From Mesodorylaimus sp. YZB2_4 (Eukaryota; Nematoda; Enoplea; Dorylaimida; Dorylaimidae): a DNA stretch of 64,000 nt. Under the pieces are notes generated by a model. That model searched no databases. It saw only the letters and a list, made by a program, of their open reading frames with translations, and was not told the DNA's origin. A program made the translations under genes and the position numbers. The DNA lies in contig JASANH010000137.1 in assembly GCA_030248295.1 (NCBI GenBank), positions 1-64,000 on the forward strand, read 5' to 3'. This document shows, piece after piece, positions 61,401 to 64,000 of this stretch; position 1 is the stretch's first letter, and every line of letters starts with the position of its first letter.

Positions 61401-63701
61401 CGTTTGCCATTCTGAGCACCTCTTGGGTATTGGGTGCGTCACCCACGGCCTGGCGTGCAAAGTCAGTTAAGATTTTATGCTTCACAAACCGACCTCCATT
61501 ACTGAAGATTGAACCCGGGTCAAGCCTAGCCGCTCTCAATGCGGGCGAACAAACGCTGAACCATCGCACCAAAGATACACACTGTAACCTGTTTTCTTCG
61601 AGAGTATACACGGGCTTCACGAACCGCACGTATATTATCAAAGAAACCAGATTTTAATTGCTTGCGCGTTTATCGCCATCTATCTGCGCGTTTGAAAGGC
61701 GTTTCCGATCGCCTTTCAAATATACTATTTTTTGAGACTTTTGGGAGATATTGAGAAAGCAATATATGCGGCGACTCTTCGCAAATTAAAATGATTACCT
61801 CCGCGATAGCTAAAAAATTATGAAATACTGCTATTTTTTTCACAGGAGGCAAATTGAGAAACCACCAAAATGCAGCTCAGGCCGAACTTGGTTGTATCGA
61901 ATCATTAGGAACCAAAATGAAGTTTTTGTCCCTTAGAGAGACTTGCAGAGCGGATATATTGAGAAAGCACTATATGCGGCGTGTATATTGTAAATGTGGG
62001 CAGCACTGCACGATAAACTTACGTTCAAAATGTCAAACACCATGGATGCGTGAAAAATCCGATCTAGTTTTATTTCATCGTTTTCCAACATATCCTAAAA
62101 TGATAGTCAGGTAAATTAATTTTGGTGAGTAGGGCTAAAAGGAAACTGTGAGAAAGCAGAATTCGTGCAATCGATATATATAGGGTATATAAGTTATATA
62201 GGTTACATAGGTTATATAAGGTATAAAGGTAATAAAGGTTATTTAAGTTATATACATCATATACGTTATATAAGTTGTGTAGGATGTATAGGTTACAAAA
62301 TATATATAAGAAATATAGATTAAAAACTTTTGGTTGACATTTTCGTTGTCTTGAAGGACTGAATCGACTTTTATTTGGACTTCGATGCAGAAAAAGAAGT
62401 TCTGCGTAAGTACCGTTACCGAAAGACTGGCACATCGTTAGCCTGGGCGCCTCTTTACTGTGATTTAGACACAGCCAGAGAGAGTAGCACTGGAAAAGTT
62501 TTGCATGATCCTTTCAACTTTTGTTGTCTCGTTATATTTTGTAGCATTTTTGCGGACTACCGATGCGACCGGCAGCAAAAAATATATGCACCTAATCTCC
62601 CAATGATCTCCTGAATTTTAGTTTTTGGTAGCGTATGAGGCTGAGGCACATAATATGTGCACTTTCTTATGGGAGACCTATTGCTTGACACCAGAGCGGC
62701 CAGTACATTGACATCTGGAGAGATAAGTCTCACTCATTGTTGTTGAGCATTGCTTACCTTCAGGCTTCCTTTCTGGCAATAATCTGAAACTATTAGTACT
62801 ATCGACTGTTCACAGACAATGCCAATCAGTTCGTTAATATTATCGTGAGCGAGAGACATAATCTACAAAGCATAATGTTCGGACTAGGTGACTAGTAACA
62901 TGTGAATAAATGAAATAAAGAACTTGCCAAAAGCAGCTCTTTTTTTGTTTCTTCCGACAAAGAATGTGAGGGTTTATATACCCGCTTAAGACCAACCAGC
63001 CGCCCTTTATATATTGCTGTAGTGAATGAATCTAAATTTCGCCATCTGTTTCCTAAATTGTTTCTTTGGGAAGAAATATGGCCACTGATGTCCTTTTTTT
63101 GTTCAGTTCGAGTCAATTTTTCATTCTCTCCTCTACCGCCGTCATGATTATAGTTCAGTTCTAATGATTCTTGCAGTTTTAATGATGTTCGACTTCTATG
63201 CATGCGCAGTGTAGCAGCAGAGCCCTTCAAGAATTTTATTATGGTATTAACAGAATGAGTATGAAACAATAAAACTTACGCTAGTTGCGCTGCCAATGCT
63301 CGATGCACTCTGATATATCTCTCGCATTTCGTGAAGGATTAGATCTTTCAGGAAAACCTTCCACAAGGATTCTCTAAGCCTACGTTCCGTTTGTCTGTTC
63401 CTGAAACCCTTTGACATACATAGCTCACGCTATAAGATAACGGGGTGAGTCATGCAAAAATTACCTATAGACGTAAGCTGAAAAAACTATAATAATACCC
63501 AAAAAAACCGCAACGAAAGTGAACATCCACGCTAAAACATAACAACATTTCTTCTGTTGTTGACTTTAAACGATATAAAGCTTAACCTTGCGGTTTCGTG
63601 AATTTTGGGCAAAGCTCTGCATTAAAACCGCATTTCGGACCAGGGGGCGGAGGCATTCCATTGATCCAGCGAAACGATTCTTCTGCATTCGCTTTGTATA
63701 C
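52426..63701 (-). CDS. Receptor-type guanylyl cyclase, intracellular part and membrane segment (5' end beyond window)
   Basis: Makes cGMP from GTP at the membrane. Exons, high to low: 63587-63701 (juxtamembrane, [10 protein letters not shown]), 63465-63531 (membrane span [17 protein letters not shown]), 63280-63429 ([15 protein letters not shown]), about 62928-63237, 62758-62862 ([14 protein letters not shown]), 58431-58593 ([18 protein letters not shown] replaces DFG, as in pseudokinase domains), 58160-58303 (TAPEM), 55499-55682, 55304-55444 (coiled coil ending LLASMLPK), 54218-54342 ([14 protein letters not shown]), 53215-53397 ([16 protein letters not shown]), 53054-53136 ([14 protein letters not shown]), 52928-53004 ([19 protein letters not shown]), 52426-52517. 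Metal-binding Asp residues are present, and Glu in KVETIGD and Cys in RYCLFG fit guanine specificity. One kinase-homology exon between 58593 and 62758, the last exon and the ligand-binding domain were not found. The 62928 exon uses a GC donor; the frame across the small intron at 63430-63464 does not match. Confidence 0.92.
54858..55631. repeat. Segmental duplication B, copy 2 (native position)
   Basis: This copy is continuous with the rest of the kinase-homology exon (to 55682) and its acceptor, so it is the functional and presumably original copy. Confidence 0.85.
56498..56995. repeat. Third copy of a 0.5-kb part of duplication A
   Basis: Matches 49796-50293 and 57744-58241. It ends within the TAPEM exon, after the [15 protein letters not shown] portion, where it joins the sequence starting TATGGGGAGTCTCTGC. 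With 56996-57743 it forms a unit of about 1.25 kb repeated head to tail before the native exon. A truncated exon copy therefore lies in this intron. Confidence 0.85.
56994..58464. repeat. Segmental duplication A, copy 2
   Basis: Counterpart of 49047-50517. Its right part contains the native TAPEM exon (58160-58303) and runs into the native upstream exon; its left part (56996-57743) carries the glycoprotein-like plus-strand frame inside the cyclase intron. Confidence 0.88.
58905..58980. repeat. GGTTCGGG/GGGTCAGG tract
   Basis: Short tandem words such as GGTTCGGGTA, GGGCTGGGTCAGGTCAG and GGTCGGGTCTGGTC, the complement type of the TGACC tract at 22080-22260. Confidence 0.4.
59044..60650. mobile_element. 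TACCCG-family element with terminal inverted repeats
   Basis: The left end GCAGGGTCCTGCACGGGTAT and the right end GGGTACCCATGCAGGACTCT are inverted versions of each other, each followed inward by runs of TACCCG words (59080-59195; 60515-60640, the latter in both orientations). Bases 59044-59735 match the copies in the inverted-repeat arms. The interior also holds a GATATC tract (60190-60385). It lies in an intron of the guanylyl cyclase gene. No transposase was seen. Confidence 0.5.
60190..60385. repeat. GATATCGATATC low-complexity tract
   Basis: Degenerate ATGGATATGG, GATTTCGATATCGATATG and ATATCGATACCGATA words, as at 1180-1330 and 2060-2200. Confidence 0.55.
61055..61212 (+). mobile_element. 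tRNA-derived SINE, copy 4
   Basis: CTTGCGGGTTATGCGTGTGC and CTCTCGCGG correspond to the tRNA-like head; TGTGTAATGTGTCCCTTCAT, CCTCGAG and the tail GGTGTGGTAAAACACGAACA with a short GAACAT repeat match the copy at 26229-26396. It is in the guanylyl cyclase intron, on the opposite strand to the gene. Confidence 0.65.
62165..62330. repeat. Tandem TATAGGTTATATAAGTTA repeat
   Basis: Around fourteen imperfect units of AGGTTATAT/AAGTTATAT. On the minus strand it reads as repeated Asn-Leu-Tyr triplets, which is a by-product of the repeat rather than a gene. Confidence 0.65.
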
Positions 63702-64000
63702 CTGAAAGGCATAGCAACGGAAATTTATAGCGTATTAGTTACACCAGCTTCATTGAATGAAGAAAGGGTCCAGGGTGATTAAAAAGCAATAAACTATGCC
63801 ATACACTGTCTCTCTGCAGTACTATTATGTCAGCAATGAGATCATGAGTTCTGCGTTTTAAACGTAGGTATTATCTGTTTTCTTTGGGTTTGTGCGCGGC
63901 CGTTTGGTGCAAATGGCTCTGCCAGCCGCGCACACTTAGACCGCTTTTTCAACCCGTGCGCAGGTATCCAAACATCCTATGACTACAGTGGGATTTCAAA
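63702..64000. other. Right edge, intron of the guanylyl cyclase gene
   Basis: An acceptor (CTTTCAG) on the minus strand precedes the exon ending at 63701, so this is an intron towards the extracellular-domain exons, which lie outside the window. No other feature was seen. Confidence 0.4.

Noticed and set aside
61309..61657. Overlapping ~110-codon frames on both strands
   Set aside because: Neither strand shows a known family, splice context or cyclase exon; likely chance in GC-richer sequence.
62165..62330. CRISPR-like or coding repeat
   Set aside because: Units are contiguous and degenerate without unique spacers, and the genome is an animal's; it is a minisatellite.

Overview
This window is animal nuclear DNA, most likely from an ecdysozoan invertebrate. 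The evidence is split genes with short GT-AG introns (often 45-70 nt, plus two GC-AG introns) and animal-type proteins such as a receptor guanylyl cyclase, a Na,K-ATPase beta-like subunit and an ER alpha-mannosidase. Spaces between genes are filled with foldback elements, tRNA-derived SINEs and retroelement debris. Nematode or tardigrade are reasonable guesses, but nothing here fixes the phylum. Gene models below were built by eye from reading frames, splice signals and codon phase.

Layout. 0-2.3 kb: a pogo/Tigger-like element split by a foldback element. 2.35-4.13 kb (+): MCCC2, without introns. 4.83-10.59 kb (+): MAN1B1, complete in ten exons. 11.09-14.18 kb (-): a DHRS7-type short-chain dehydrogenase in two exons, whose 2-kb intron holds a second pogo-like fragment. 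15.02-17.15 kb (+): a divergent Na,K-ATPase beta-like gene. 17-24 kb: gene-poor, with several foldback elements. 24.20-26.13 kb (+): a secreted or membrane LRR protein in one exon. 26.2-31 kb: SINEs and a spliced GIN1/GINGER-type integrase gene (27.9-29.96 kb, +). 32.3-34.6 kb (+): the AAA-domain exons of PSMC3 only.

35.5-48.3 kb is a very large inverted repeat: two near-identical arms of about 3.6 kb around a 5.5-kb spacer. The arms carry broken BEL/Pao-type Gag sequence. The spacer holds an ELOF1-like fragment (+) and a multi-exon minus-strand gene ending in a PHD finger.

48.4-63.7 kb is dominated by a minus-strand receptor guanylyl cyclase (transmembrane segment, kinase-homology domain, coiled coil, cyclase domain). 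Its 5' extracellular part lies beyond the right edge. Pieces of its kinase-homology exons are duplicated inside one of its introns and again downstream of its 3' end, in an order (A then B) that implies a tandem or circular intermediate.

The genes do not form a pathway or operon. Most are ordinary housekeeping or signalling genes. The unusual content is structural: the giant inverted repeat, the permuted exon duplication, the intron-bearing integrase gene with its catalytic triad, and several families of terminal-inverted-repeat elements with interiors of short tandem motifs (TACCCG, GGGGTC, TGACC, GATATC).
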